Below, one piece after another: positions 28,311 through 36,846 of a DNA stretch of 63,644 bases. Source of the stretch: Mycobacteriales bacterium (lineage in GTDB: Bacteria > Actinomycetota > Actinomycetes > JAFAQI01); contig DATJSI010000104.1 of the NCBI GenBank assembly GCA_035504215.1, forward strand, positions 1-63,644, given 5' to 3'. The position numbers and the translations under genes were made by a program. The stretch's first letter is position 1. Every line of letters begins with the position of its first letter. The notes beneath the pieces were generated by a model. It worked only from the letters and a program-made list of their open reading frames with translations, did no database searches and had not been told where the DNA came from.

Positions 28311-29534
28311 ATGCGGGTCAACAGGTCGGCGGCGGGCGTCGCCGCCGCGCTTGCCGCCACCCTCGTGCTCGCCGGTTGCGGCGGCCACTCCTCGCCATCG
28401 GCCGCCGGCGGCGGCTCGAACCCCAGCAGCTCCGCGAGCCCGGTCAGCGCGACGCCGCTGAAAGTGGTGTGGGTCAAGCCGCACCACCTCTCCGCGACCG
28501 GTTCGATCCGCGTGCGGTTCGCGAAGCAGCTGACCTCGGCGACTCCGCTTCCGACCCTCACGCCCAAGGTGCCCGGCAGCTGGGCCCGCCAGGGCACGAC
28601 CGCGGTCTTCACCCCGAGCCACGCCTACCCACCGGACACGACAGTGACGGTGAGCTACGTGAAGAAGTCGGGTACGACGAAGACCCTCGCGAGCGCAGCG
28701 ACACCGACCGGCTCGCTGCTGCGCGCCGAGCAGATCCTCGCGCGGTTGCACTACCTGCCACTCACGACGACCGCTCCCACCCTGACCACCGCCGCCGACG
28801 AGGCCAACGCCGTATTCAACCCACCGGCGGGCACCTTCTCGTGGCGCTACCCGAACACCCCGTCCGTCATCAAGCAGGGCTGGTCGGCGGGCAAGTACGG
28901 GATCGTGGTCCGGGGCGCGATCATCGCCTTCCAGCACCAGCACGGCCTGCCGATCGACGGCACGGTCGGCATTCATACCTGGCGCGCGCTGATCAAGGCC
29001 GACCTCGCCGACAAGCTCGACCCGGACAAGTACAGCTACGTGACGGCGGACCTCTACCTTCCGCAACGCCTCTCGGTGTGGGTCGACGGCAAGACCGTGC
29101 TGACAAGTCCGGTCAACGGTGGCGTCGCGGCCGCGCCCACCCCGCTCGGGACGTTCCCGGTCTACGAGCGCTTCACCTCGACCACGATGCAGGGCACGAA
29201 CCCCGACGGCACCAAGTACAAGGACCCGGGCGTTCCGTGGGTCAATTACTTCTCGGGCGGCTCCGCGGTGCACGGCTTCCCGCGCGCGTCGTACGGCTTC
29301 CCGCAGTCGGTCGGCTGTCTCGAGCTCCCGATCCCGACCGCCGCCGAGGTCTTCAAGCTGATCGACTACGGGACGCTGGTCAACGTCCACGGGCCCTACG
29401 TCAAGCCGCCGCCGGTCGCGACCCCCGCGCCGCCCAGCCCGTCACCGAGCTCGTCGAGCAAGCCGACGCCAACCCACTCCCCCAGCCCGAATCCCAGCTC
29501 GACGAAGTCGCACGCCAAAAAGCCCGCGCACTGA
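28311..29534 (+). CDS. L,D-transpeptidase lipoprotein
   Basis: A secreted cell-wall enzyme forming 3-3 peptidoglycan cross-links. The 407-residue protein has a lipoprotein signal with lipobox LAGC (Cys23), an Ig-like domain, a peptidoglycan-binding module (AIIAFQHQHGLPIDGTVG), and a YkuD catalytic domain with HGFPRASYGFPQSVGCLELP holding the catalytic Cys. A Pro/Ser/Thr-rich tail of ~50 residues ends the protein. The ATG at 28311 was chosen for GGAG five bases upstream and because it gives a proper signal peptide; upstream ATGs at 28290 and 28296 are less likely. Divergent from the leuS leader. Confidence 0.92.
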   Translation: MRVNRSAAGVAAALAATLVLAGCGGHSSPSAAGGGSNPSSSASPVSATPLKVVWVKPHHLSATGSIRVRFAKQLTSATPLPTLTPKVPGSWARQGTTAVFTPSHAYPPDTTVTVSYVKKSGTTKTLASAATPTGSLLRAEQILARLHYLPLTTTAPTLTTAADEANAVFNPPAGTFSWRYPNTPSVIKQGWSAGKYGIVVRGAIIAFQHQHGLPIDGTVGIHTWRALIKADLADKLDPDKYSYVTADLYLPQRLSVWVDGKTVLTSPVNGGVAAAPTPLGTFPVYERFTSTTMQGTNPDGTKYKDPGVPWVNYFSGGSAVHGFPRASYGFPQSVGCLELPIPTAAEVFKLIDYGTLVNVHGPYVKPPPVATPAPPSPSPSSSSKPTPTHSPSPNPSSTKSHAKKPAH

Positions 29535-29543
29535 CGCACGGCG

Positions 29544-30116
29544 CTAGCCCGGAAGCAGCTCGCCGCCGGTGACCTCGACCTCGAGGACGTTCCCCGGTGG
29601 CGCGAGCGGGCAGGCCCACGCCTCGTCGTACGCGCAGGAGGGGTTGTAGGCGAAGTTCAGGTCGACGACCAGCCGGCCATCCCGGCCGCCGAGGTCCGCA
29701 CCCTTGACCGTGTCGAGCACGTACCGTCCGCCGCCGTAGGTGTCAGGGTTCGGGTCGCGCAAGGGCAGCCACACACCACCGCCGTAGGAGGCCAGCCACC
29801 ACACGTCCAGTACGCCGATGCCGTCGAGCCCGACCCGGCCGATCCGCTCGAACGGCACGATGCCGTCCGTGCCGGTCGCGACCTCGATCCGCTGCGGAGC
29901 GACCGCGGTGTCCAGTGCGACGTCGAAGCGCAAGGCCGGGTCGTAGGCCGCGTGCCGCAGCACGGCACGACGGTTCGCCGAGGCCGGGTGCGCACGGAAC
30001 AGCTGCTGGCGGCGCTCGCACCACATCTCGTGGGCGGCGACCGGATCCGGCTCGGCGCGGACGTCGCGATAGAGACCGAACACCTGCCGCCGCCAGTCGA
30101 GCACCTGCAGGCTCAT
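29544..30116 (-). CDS. DUF1684 family protein
   Basis: A 190-residue cytosolic protein of the DUF1684 family. The N-terminal region LDWRRQVFGLYRDVRA leads to a beta-rich core with the family signature DLNFAYNPSCAYDEAWACPL followed by APPGNVLEVEV. The family is often seen in actinobacteria and has no established activity. It ends 9 bp from the convergent L,D-transpeptidase gene and starts 21 bp after the dehydrogenase stop, so it may share that gene's transcript. Confidence 0.85.
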   Translation of the reverse strand: MSLQVLDWRRQVFGLYRDVRAEPDPVAAHEMWCERRQQLFRAHPASANRRAVLRHAAYDPALRFDVALDTAVAPQRIEVATGTDGIVPFERIGRVGLDGIGVLDVWWLASYGGGVWLPLRDPNPDTYGGGRYVLDTVKGADLGGRDGRLVVDLNFAYNPSCAYDEAWACPLAPPGNVLEVEVTGGELLPG

Positions 30117-30137
30117 GGTGGCGACCCTAGGCCGTCA

Positions 30138-31181
30138 TCACGCGGTGAGGTCGACGACCACCTTGATGTCGTCGGGCTGGCGCTCGAGCGCCTTCGGCCA
30201 GTCCGCCATCGGCACCGTTCGCGTGATGATCTTTGCCAGCCACCCCTTGTCGGCCGCCGACAACGCATCGGCGGCCTGCGCGTAGTTGACCAGGCCGGCG
30301 TTGACCGATCCGAAGACCACCTCGTTGCTCAGCACCATCGACTTGTTGACCTCGTCGGTGGCGACGCCGACCTCACGCGTACCGGAGGAGATGCCGGTCA
30401 GGCAGACCACCGCGTCCGGCGCCGCCTTGCCGATGACGTCGAAGACCAGCTGCCCGATCCCGGTCGCCTCGATCACGACGTCCGGCGGGTGCGGCAGGTC
30501 GTCGACGGAGGTGACGTACGTCGCGCCGAGCTCGCGGACCATATCGGGCTTCGGGCCGTCGGTGACCCGGTCGAGCACGGTGACGTCGAGCCCGCGCTGG
30601 CGGCCGATCAGGGCAGCCAGCAGGCCGATCGGACCGGCGCCCGTGACCAGAGCCTGCTTCGGGGTCCACGCCGAGCGCCCGGCGATCTTGCCGACCTGGT
30701 CCCAGGCCTTCGCCACGACCGAGGTGGGCTCGAGCAGCACGCCGAGCTTGTCCAGCGACGCATCGAGCTTGATCCCGAACTTTGCCGGCACCCGCCACTG
30801 CTCCGAGCCGTAGCCGTCGTGGCCCTTGATGCCGCGCTCGGTGAACTGCCCGTTGCGGCAGAAGTCCCACTGGTCGCTGCCGCACGGCTCGCACGGCACC
30901 GGGTCCGGCCGGCGCACCACGCCGGCGATCAGGTCCCCTGCCGCGAACCCGGAGCCGGCCGGGGCATCGAGGACCCGACCGAGCGACTCGTGGAACAGCA
31001 CGATCCGGTCGTGTCCCGCGGGCGCCTCGCCGTACCCCTCGACCGAGACCTCGACGTCGGTGCCGCAGATGCCGACGTACAGGCCTTGGACCAGCACCTC
31101 GCCGTCGGACTCGGGCGGCGGCCCGATCTCCTCTACCCGCGCGCTCGATACGTCGCCGGGCTTAACCGTGCACGCCTTCAC
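30138..31181 (-). CDS. Zinc-dependent glucose dehydrogenase-like MDR oxidoreductase
   Basis: A medium-chain dehydrogenase of 347 residues resembling NAD(P)-dependent glucose 1-dehydrogenases. Catalytic-zinc-site elements are GICGTDVEV and LFHESLGRV. The structural-zinc segment CEPCGSDQWDFCRNG is typical of this subgroup. The nucleotide fold contains LVTGAGPIGLLAALIGR, followed by the Glu_dehyd_C-type domain. It would oxidise an aldose to its lactone; the sugar is not determined. Same direction as the DUF1684 gene. Confidence 0.87.
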   Translation of the reverse strand: MKACTVKPGDVSSARVEEIGPPPESDGEVLVQGLYVGICGTDVEVSVEGYGEAPAGHDRIVLFHESLGRVLDAPAGSGFAAGDLIAGVVRRPDPVPCEPCGSDQWDFCRNGQFTERGIKGHDGYGSEQWRVPAKFGIKLDASLDKLGVLLEPTSVVAKAWDQVGKIAGRSAWTPKQALVTGAGPIGLLAALIGRQRGLDVTVLDRVTDGPKPDMVRELGATYVTSVDDLPHPPDVVIEATGIGQLVFDVIGKAAPDAVVCLTGISSGTREVGVATDEVNKSMVLSNEVVFGSVNAGLVNYAQAADALSAADKGWLAKIITRTVPMADWPKALERQPDDIKVVVDLTA

Positions 31182-31231
31182 GTCGGCTCCTTCGATGACC
31201 CCCGCTTGACGCTACCTACCCGGATCGCCGG

Positions 31232-31933
31232 CTAGGCAGTCGCGTCGACGCCGAGGGTGAACGCCGTCGGGGAAACCGGCACGGCGTCCTTGGCGGGGAA
31301 GGTCCGCAGCACGTGGTCCGCCACGTGCACGGTGACGCCGAACCAGTAGTTCTCGTTGCGGAAGTGGTGCAGCCGGTGCGCCCGCCAGATGTAGCGGTAG
31401 TACCAGTGCTGCGGCCGGTAGCTGGAGTGGATCAGGAAGTGCACCCACTCGTAGGTGAGGTACATCGCGTACGACGCGGCGATGCCGGTGAGGGCGAGCC
31501 GCAAGTCCGGAGTCACCAGCCAGAACACCAGCACCGCTACCGCGCAGGTCCCGATCATCACCGGTCGAGGCACCAGCACGAGGCCGAGCACCTTCGGATC
31601 GGCGTGATGCTGGCGGTGCCGGCGCGAGCTCAGCGGGTCGATCGTGATCGGCCCGAGGCGGCGCGGCTTCAGGTGCAGGACGGTGACATGGACGATCCAC
31701 TCCGTGAACGGCTGGGCGGCCAGGATGATCGCGAGGACGCCGAGGTCCCACCAGCGCCAGCCACCCAAGGCGATCCGAACCGCCAGCGCGATGATGACCA
31801 GCGGGCCGAGGAAGCGTGCGCTGAAGGTCCGCGTGAAGATCCCGAAGGCACCGCGTAAATCCAGGCCGGGCGCGGTGTACGCGTCGGGCTGGGCCTCACG
31901 CCCGCGAACCACACCCAGCGCAGTGAGCGTCAC
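31232..31933 (-). CDS. Fatty acid hydroxylase / sterol desaturase superfamily protein
   Basis: A 233-residue membrane di-iron enzyme. The histidine boxes are EWIVHVTVLH, RRHRQHH, EWVHFLIH and HRLHHFRNENYWFGV. Hydrophobic segments surround them (LGPLVIIALAVRIAL; MIGTCAVAVLVFWLV). Such enzymes insert oxygen into lipid chains (for example hydroxylating fatty acids or carotenoids); the substrate is unknown. It sits between the GH5 gene (16-bp gap) and the dehydrogenase gene (50-bp gap), all on the minus strand. Confidence 0.9.
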   Translation of the reverse strand: MTLTALGVVRGREAQPDAYTAPGLDLRGAFGIFTRTFSARFLGPLVIIALAVRIALGGWRWWDLGVLAIILAAQPFTEWIVHVTVLHLKPRRLGPITIDPLSSRRHRQHHADPKVLGLVLVPRPVMIGTCAVAVLVFWLVTPDLRLALTGIAASYAMYLTYEWVHFLIHSSYRPQHWYYRYIWRAHRLHHFRNENYWFGVTVHVADHVLRTFPAKDAVPVSPTAFTLGVDATA

Positions 31934-31949
31934 GCGCCGATGGTCTCAC

Positions 31950-33143
31950 CTATGCGCGGTGGCTTTGCTTGTCAGCTCGAAGATCCGCCTTGACGCGAAC
32001 GCCGTACGGGCTGGTCGGCGCGCCCGCGAAGTTCTTCACCAATGCCAGGCAGTTGTTCCACGGGTTCCACGTCCATGCCAGCCAGCTCGCGCCGTGTGCG
32101 TCCGCCCAGCCGATCAGCGCCTTGTCGAACCCCGTGGAGCCCGAGTACTTCGGCAGGCAGTTGGCGGCGATCACCTGGTAGCTGGCGGTCAGGTCCGCGC
32201 CGAACTCCCCGATCACCAGCGGCACCTTCTTGGCAACCGCCGCCGGTGCGCCGTTGTAACAGGACACTGAGGTGCAGCCGCCGAAGGAGTACAGGTGGAT
32301 CGACGCGGCCATCTCGTGGTCCGGGTCGGTCGGCTCGTAGCGCAGCCACTCGCCGAGTGACGACGCGAAGTTCAGGCCGCCGACCAGCACGATGTTGCGT
32401 GCGCCGGCCGAGCGAACGGCCTGGATCAGCTGGTTCATCCCGACCGCGGTGTACATCAACGGCCCGTTCTGCGAGTGCAGGACGCAGCCGCCGTCACGCC
32501 AGCACTTCCAGGCCGAGCTCGACAGGGACTGGTTCATCGGCCAGGGCTCGTTGAACAGGTCGAACAGCACGGACCGGTTGCCCTTGAACGCCGCGGCCAC
32601 CTGCGACCAGAACGTCACGCTGTGCGCGTCCGGCATCTGCTCCTGGAACAGCGACGACTCGTTGCCGGGCGCGCTGTTGTGCAGGTCGAGGATGACCGCG
32701 AACCCGTGTGCGTTGAGCTCGCTGACGTACGCCTCGATCGCATGCTGGTAGCTCGCCCCGCCGTACTGCGGTTTGACTCCGCCGATCCCGAGCCAGCACT
32801 GCTCGTTGAGCGAGACGCGTACGGCGTTCGCGCCGCTCCACTTCGCCATCGCGACGACGTGCGAGGTCGGCACCGAGGTGTTCGTTGCGGTGTCGACGTC
32901 GAAGATCCCCCAGCCCTCGATGCAGGCGTACTCGGCACCGGAGTTGTTGAACCCGAGCAGCCGAACCCGCTGACCCTTGGAGTTGGCGAGGTGATTGCCG
33001 ACGACATGCAGCGGCAACGCTGCGTGCCCCTTGGGCTTGGCCGCGTGGTGGGACGGGAACGGCAGTGCGGCGCCGGCCGAGGGCACGGCGATGCAGATTG
33101 CCGCCAAACCGGCCGCTGCGACCCCCCGCCGCCATCGACTCAT
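31950..33143 (-). CDS. Secreted glycoside hydrolase family 5 (cellulase-like)
   Basis: A 397-residue exported retaining beta-glycosidase. The signal peptide is MSRWRRGVAAAGLAAICIAV through SAGA. The TIM barrel carries GQRVRLLGFNNSG, VRVSLNEQCWLG and AVILDLHNSAPG, the acid/base Glu in VLFDLFNEPWP and the nucleophile Glu in VPLVIGEFGAD. The multiple cysteines suggest an extracellular location. The ATG after TAGGAAAT was selected because it begins the signal peptide; longer in-frame starts lack one. It likely cleaves beta-1,4- or 1,3-glucans. Confidence 0.93.
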   Translation of the reverse strand: MSRWRRGVAAAGLAAICIAVPSAGAALPFPSHHAAKPKGHAALPLHVVGNHLANSKGQRVRLLGFNNSGAEYACIEGWGIFDVDTATNTSVPTSHVVAMAKWSGANAVRVSLNEQCWLGIGGVKPQYGGASYQHAIEAYVSELNAHGFAVILDLHNSAPGNESSLFQEQMPDAHSVTFWSQVAAAFKGNRSVLFDLFNEPWPMNQSLSSSAWKCWRDGGCVLHSQNGPLMYTAVGMNQLIQAVRSAGARNIVLVGGLNFASSLGEWLRYEPTDPDHEMAASIHLYSFGGCTSVSCYNGAPAAVAKKVPLVIGEFGADLTASYQVIAANCLPKYSGSTGFDKALIGWADAHGASWLAWTWNPWNNCLALVKNFAGAPTSPYGVRVKADLRADKQSHRA

Positions 33144-33225
33144 AGGAAATTGGTCGGATCGGCACGAACGCCGCTGTGTACTCCGAACGGCTCCGAAGGC
33201 GGGCAAACGGGTGCTACCAGCGAGC

Positions 33226-33930
33226 TCAGCCCGCGGGTGCCGCTTCGCCGGCTTCCGCCTTCGGCACCGACAGCCGCGCCGCGGAGGCATCCATGTGCAA
33301 GCTGATCAGCCGGTCGGCGGCCGCCACGTCGCCGTCGCGAAGCGCGTCGAGGATGCGCTGGTGCTCGGCGACGACGTCCGAGCCGCTCTCGTAGAACGGT
33401 TCCAGCCGGATCAGGCACAGCCGGGTCTCGGCCAGCAAGGTGCGGAACATCCGGGTCAGCCGCGGGCTGCCCGCGGCCTCGACCAGGGTCTGGTGGAAGG
33501 CAAGGTCCTCGGTGATGACGGCGTTCCAGTCGAGCCCGGGGACCGCCAGCCGGTCGACGATCGACTGGAGTGCCGCGAGCGCGCCGCCGGGCATCTGCTG
33601 GGTCACGATGGCGGCGGCGGCGCGCTCGATCACCCCACGCGCGAGGTAGACGTCGCGCGCATCGTCCTGGTCGAGCTGGACCACGAACACGCCACGGTTG
33701 CGCTCGGCGCGCAACAGGCCTTCCTGGATCAGCCGCTGCATCGCCTCGCGAATCGGGCCGCGACTGACCCGCAGCTGGCGGGCGAGCTCCATCTCGGACA
33801 GCTGCGCATCGGCCGGAAAGGTGCCGTCGAGGATCTCCGCCCGCAGCCGGTCGGCGATCAGCGCCGGCGTGCTCTGCAGATGGAGCGGCTCGAGCGAACC
33901 CGCACCCGAACCCGAACTCGGAGTCGACAC
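33226..33930 (-). CDS. GntR-family regulator, FCD (FadR-type) subfamily
   Basis: A metabolite-responsive DNA-binding protein, 234 residues. The N-terminal winged helix includes IADRLRAEILDGTFPADAQL and VSRGPIREAMQRLIQEGLL. The C-terminal FCD domain has the metal-binding pattern through EDLAFHQTLVEAA, AEHQRILDAL and LISLHMDAS. A GTG start gives MSTPSSGSG. Divergent from aroA; ATTG-N4-CAAT sits in the shared intergenic region. It is a candidate controller of the nearby catabolic genes, but that is only an inference. Confidence 0.92.
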   Translation of the reverse strand: MSTPSSGSGAGSLEPLHLQSTPALIADRLRAEILDGTFPADAQLSEMELARQLRVSRGPIREAMQRLIQEGLLRAERNRGVFVVQLDQDDARDVYLARGVIERAAAAIVTQQMPGGALAALQSIVDRLAVPGLDWNAVITEDLAFHQTLVEAAGSPRLTRMFRTLLAETRLCLIRLEPFYESGSDVVAEHQRILDALRDGDVAAADRLISLHMDASAARLSVPKAEAGEAAPAG

Positions 33931-33979
33931 CGCTCACCCTCTTCCGGCCACGGCGCCCGACCCCGGCCCGCGACGGCGG

Positions 33980-33991
33980 ATTGCCTACAAT
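33980..33991. promoter_or_regulatory. Candidate aroA -10 box overlapping a short palindrome
   Basis: ATTG-CCTA-CAAT contains the -10-like TACAAT (33986-33991) on the plus strand, ending 9 bp before the ATG of the short upstream ORF. The symmetrical arms could be an operator for the divergent GntR-family regulator. No convincing -35 was found. Confidence 0.35.
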
Positions 33992-34000
33992 GAGACAACT

Positions 34001-34048
34001 ATGGTAGCCGGGGTGCAGCGGTCGCGACCGCGCTCGACACGGCCGTGA
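34001..34048 (+). CDS. Short upstream ORF overlapping the aroA start
   Basis: A 15-codon frame (MVAGVQRSRPRSTRP) that starts a few bases after the probable transcription start and terminates in TGA overlapping the aroA GTG (GTGA). aroA has no recognisable ribosome binding site of its own and no alternative in-frame start before an upstream stop codon, so aroA may be translated by termination-reinitiation from this frame. The peptide itself resembles nothing known to me. Confidence 0.35.
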   Translation: MVAGVQRSRPRSTRP

Positions 34049-35343
34049 GCGAGCCCACCGCACCGGCCCCACCCGACCCGGCCACGCTCGAGGTCACCGG
34101 CGGCACGCCGCTTCGAGGCCGGCTGCGCATGCCCGGCGACAAGTCGATCTCGCATCGGGCGATCCTGTTCTCGGCGCTCGCATCCGGAACGAGCACGATC
34201 AACGGCCTGTCGGATGGCGCCGACGTCCGGCACACGCTGGCCGCGGTCGAATCGCTCGGTGCCACCGTCGAGCTCACCGATGCCGGCGTATGCATCGAAG
34301 GCGGCCGGCTGCACGCGAGCGGCCAGGTGATCGACGTCGGCAACTCCGGCACCGGCATCCGCCTGCTCGCCGGAGTCGCCGCCGGGCTCCCCGGGCGCAC
34401 CGAGCTCGACGGCGATGCGTCGATCCGCTCCCGGCCGATGGACCGGGTCGCCGAGCCCCTACGGCTGATGGGCGCAACCGTCGGCGGGCCGGCCGCGGGA
34501 CGGTTCGCGCCCCTCGTCATCACGGGCGGCTCGCTTCACGGCATCGACTATTCGAGCCCGGTCGCGTCCGCTCAGGTGAAGTCCGCGGTCCTCATCGCCG
34601 GGCTGGCGGCCGACGGCGTAACCGTGGTCAGGGAACCGGCGGTGAGCCGGCGGCACACCGAGGAGATGCTCGCCGCGCGCGGCGCGGACGTGAGCATCGA
34701 GGGCACGACCGTCAGGCTGCGGCCCTCATCACTGCACGCGCTCGACGAGTCGGTGCCCGGCGACCCGTCCCAGGCCGCGTTCTGGATTGCCGGCGCGGCC
34801 GGCGTCGCCGGCAGCGAGATCACCGTCGAGGACGTCTACCTGGGCCCGGCACGCGACGGCTTCCTCGACGTCCTCCGGCGGATGGGGGCCGACATCGACA
34901 TCGATGCGACCGGCGGCAGCGCCGCCACGATCTCGGTGCGCGGTCGCTCGCTGGTCGCGACCGAGGTTGCACCCGATGAGGTGCCCGGCCTGGTCGACGA
35001 AATCCCCGCGCTCGCCGTGGCAGCCGCCCTCGCGAGCGGTACGACGGTGATCCGCGGTGCCGGGGAGCTCCGCGTCAAGGAGTCCGACCGGTTGGCGACG
35101 ATCACGCAGCTGCTGACCGGCTTCGGCGTACCGGCCGTCGCCGAGGGCGACCGGCTCACCATCACCGGCGGTGCGCCGCTTCGGGCCGCCACGGTCGACA
35201 GTCACGGCGACCACCGGATCGCGATGGCGGCGGCGATCGCGGCGACCGCTGCCACCGGGCGCTCGACCATCACCGGCTTCGAGGCGGTCGCGACCAGCTA
35301 CCCCGCGTTCGCCGCGGACCTCGCCATCTGCACCGGCGCCTGA
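34045..35343 (+). CDS. aroA: 3-phosphoshikimate 1-carboxyvinyltransferase (EPSP synthase)
   Basis: The sixth step of the shikimate pathway: PEP plus shikimate-3-phosphate gives EPSP. Its 432 residues contain RMPGDKSISHRAILFSAL, the motif GNSGTGIRLLAG, SRPMDRV, SAQVKSAVLIAGL, and the C-terminal KESDRLA and DSHGDHRIAMAAA. GNSGT in place of GNAGT points to the glyphosate-tolerant class II-like subgroup, as far as motif reading goes. The GTG start is forced by an in-frame stop just upstream. Confidence 0.96.
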   Translation: MSEPTAPAPPDPATLEVTGGTPLRGRLRMPGDKSISHRAILFSALASGTSTINGLSDGADVRHTLAAVESLGATVELTDAGVCIEGGRLHASGQVIDVGNSGTGIRLLAGVAAGLPGRTELDGDASIRSRPMDRVAEPLRLMGATVGGPAAGRFAPLVITGGSLHGIDYSSPVASAQVKSAVLIAGLAADGVTVVREPAVSRRHTEEMLAARGADVSIEGTTVRLRPSSLHALDESVPGDPSQAAFWIAGAAGVAGSEITVEDVYLGPARDGFLDVLRRMGADIDIDATGGSAATISVRGRSLVATEVAPDEVPGLVDEIPALAVAAALASGTTVIRGAGELRVKESDRLATITQLLTGFGVPAVAEGDRLTITGGAPLRAATVDSHGDHRIAMAAAIAATAATGRSTITGFEAVATSYPAFAADLAICTGA

Positions 35344-35348
35344 GCCCC

Positions 35349-35447
35349 GCCCGTTTCAGCACACAACCGCCCGCGGTTCGTACCGCTTTCGGCGCCGCTG
35401 AAGCGTTGTGCGCTATCCCCGAGCTTCGGTTGTGTGCTGAAGCGGGC
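35349..35447. repeat. 21-bp inverted repeat with 57-bp spacer downstream of aroA
   Basis: Bases 35349-35369 and 35427-35447 are reverse complements at 20 of 21 positions (core TTCAGCACACAACCG). The spacer repeats GCTGAAGCG, present in the right arm at 35436-35444, once at 35397-35405. There is no T-run. It lies 5 bp after the aroA stop. It may be a long terminator-like hairpin or an intergenic palindromic repeat unit. Confidence 0.8.
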
Positions 35448-35475
35448 ATCCCGGCCGCATCGTCGGACTGTCCTG

Positions 35476-35504
35476 TTGTCTTGTTGTCTGCAATCTGTTA
35501 GTTT
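35476..35504 (+). promoter_or_regulatory. Candidate promoter of the phosphoesterase gene
   Basis: TTGTCT (35476-35481), 17 bp, TAGTTT (35499-35504), within an unusually AT/T-rich stretch for this genome that holds the triplicated motif TGTT/TTGTCT. It lies 46 bp upstream of the phosphoesterase GTG. Confidence 0.4.
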
Positions 35505-35549
35505 CCCGCCGACGAGCGCCCTCGATCAGCCCGAGCAGAGGAGCCTGCT

Positions 35550-36797
35550 GTGCCCAACATGCTGTCCAGATCCCGACTCGCGACGGTCGCGACCGCCGGC
35601 CTCGCACTCGTGGTGGGGCTCGCGATCGCGATCCCGAACGCCACTGCGACCGGTGCCGGATCCCGGCCGGCAGCGGCCCATCCGGCCGCGGCGTTCAAGC
35701 AGCCGCCGATCAAGCACGTGTGGATCATCGTGCTCGAAAATGAATCCTTCGGATACACGTTCGGAAAGGCAGGCGAAGCCCAGGCGCCGTATCTCACCAA
35801 GACCTTGACGGCGAAGGGTGCGCTGCTCACCCACTACTACGGGATCGGGCACGACAGCCTGGACAACTACACGGCGATGATCTCCGGGCAGAACTCGAAC
35901 TACGAGCTCGGCCAGGACTGCGGCCTCTACGAGCCGTTCATCCAGTTCGGCGGAGAGAACTACGACAAGTGGACGCCGAAGCTGCACCAGCTGTCGGGCG
36001 AGGGCTGCGTCTACCCGAAGTACGTCAAGACCGTGGTCAACCAGCTGACCGCGAAGGGCCTGACCTGGAAGGCCTACGAAGAGGACATGGGCAAGATCCC
36101 GAGCCGTGACAAGACGGTGAAGACGGCGAACGGCCCGGCCTGCGGGCACCCGAAGCTCGGTGGGGTCGACCTCACCGACTCGACGTCACCGAAGAACGAC
36201 AGCTACGCGACCCGGCACGACCCGTTCATGTACTTCAAGTCGATCACGGGCGACCCGGCGTACTGCGACAGCCACGTTCTCACGATGAGTCCGCTTACGA
36301 GCGACCTGAAGAAGATCTCGACCACGCCGAACTACTCGTTCATCACCCCGAACACCTGCGCCGACGGGCACGACACCCCGAAGTGCCAGGACGGTCGCAA
36401 GGGCGGACTGCCGCGGGTCAACGACTTCCTGAAGAAGTGGATCCCGACCATCATGGCGTCACCGGCATACAAGAAGAACGGCATGATCGTCATCAACTTC
36501 GACGAGTCCGGCTCCGACGAGGACGCCACGGCGTGCTGCGGCGAGCACGACAGCCTCGGCTACTCCGACCCGTCGCACCCCAACATGAACGAGCCGGGGC
36601 TCTACGGTCCGGGTGGTGGCCGGGTCGGTGCGGTCGTCCTGTCGCGCTACATCAAGCCCGGCACGGTCAGCAGCAAGCCGTACAACCACTTCTCGCTGCT
36701 GCGGACGATCGAGGACATCTTCGGGCTGTCCCACCTCGGCGATGCCCGGCAGACGAAGGTCGTATCGTTCGGCGCGGACGTCTACACGAAACGCTGA
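35550..36797 (+). CDS. Secreted phosphoesterase (acid phosphatase / phospholipase C-like, PF04185-type)
   Basis: A 415-residue exported hydrolase of the bacterial phosphoesterase family that includes acid phosphatases and phospholipases C. A signal peptide (ATVATAGLALVVGLAIAIP) precedes HVWIIVLENESFGYTFG. Later motifs are GIGHDSLDNYTAMISGQ, MIVINFDESGSDEDA and YNHFSLLRTIEDIFGLSHLG. Candidate active-site residues are the Glu-Asn in VLENES, the Asp-Glu in FDES and the His of YNHFS. GTG start with GGAG six bases upstream. It is followed at 49 bp by efeO-efeB in the same direction, in the place where an efeU permease might be expected. Confidence 0.88.
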   Translation: MPNMLSRSRLATVATAGLALVVGLAIAIPNATATGAGSRPAAAHPAAAFKQPPIKHVWIIVLENESFGYTFGKAGEAQAPYLTKTLTAKGALLTHYYGIGHDSLDNYTAMISGQNSNYELGQDCGLYEPFIQFGGENYDKWTPKLHQLSGEGCVYPKYVKTVVNQLTAKGLTWKAYEEDMGKIPSRDKTVKTANGPACGHPKLGGVDLTDSTSPKNDSYATRHDPFMYFKSITGDPAYCDSHVLTMSPLTSDLKKISTTPNYSFITPNTCADGHDTPKCQDGRKGGLPRVNDFLKKWIPTIMASPAYKKNGMIVINFDESGSDEDATACCGEHDSLGYSDPSHPNMNEPGLYGPGGGRVGAVVLSRYIKPGTVSSKPYNHFSLLRTIEDIFGLSHLGDARQTKVVSFGADVYTKR

Positions 36798-36805
36798 CAA
36801 TCCAC

Positions 36806-36829
36806 CCGCCGTCCGGTTCCGGACGGCGG
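36806..36829 (+). promoter_or_regulatory. Intercistronic 11-bp perfect hairpin before efeO
   Basis: CCGCCGTCCGG, TT, CCGGACGGCGG: a perfect GC-rich inverted repeat in the 49-bp gap between the phosphoesterase stop and the efeO GTG. No T-run follows, so it may limit read-through or protect the upstream mRNA end rather than being a full intrinsic terminator. Confidence 0.6.
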
Positions 36830-36846
36830 AAGCAAGGCAGGCAAGC

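Noticed and set aside
35476-35504. Possible IdeR/DtxR iron box before the phosphoesterase-efeOB genes
   Set aside because: Only a half-site-like TTAGTTT is present, without the symmetric TTAGGTTAGCCTAACCT-type partner.
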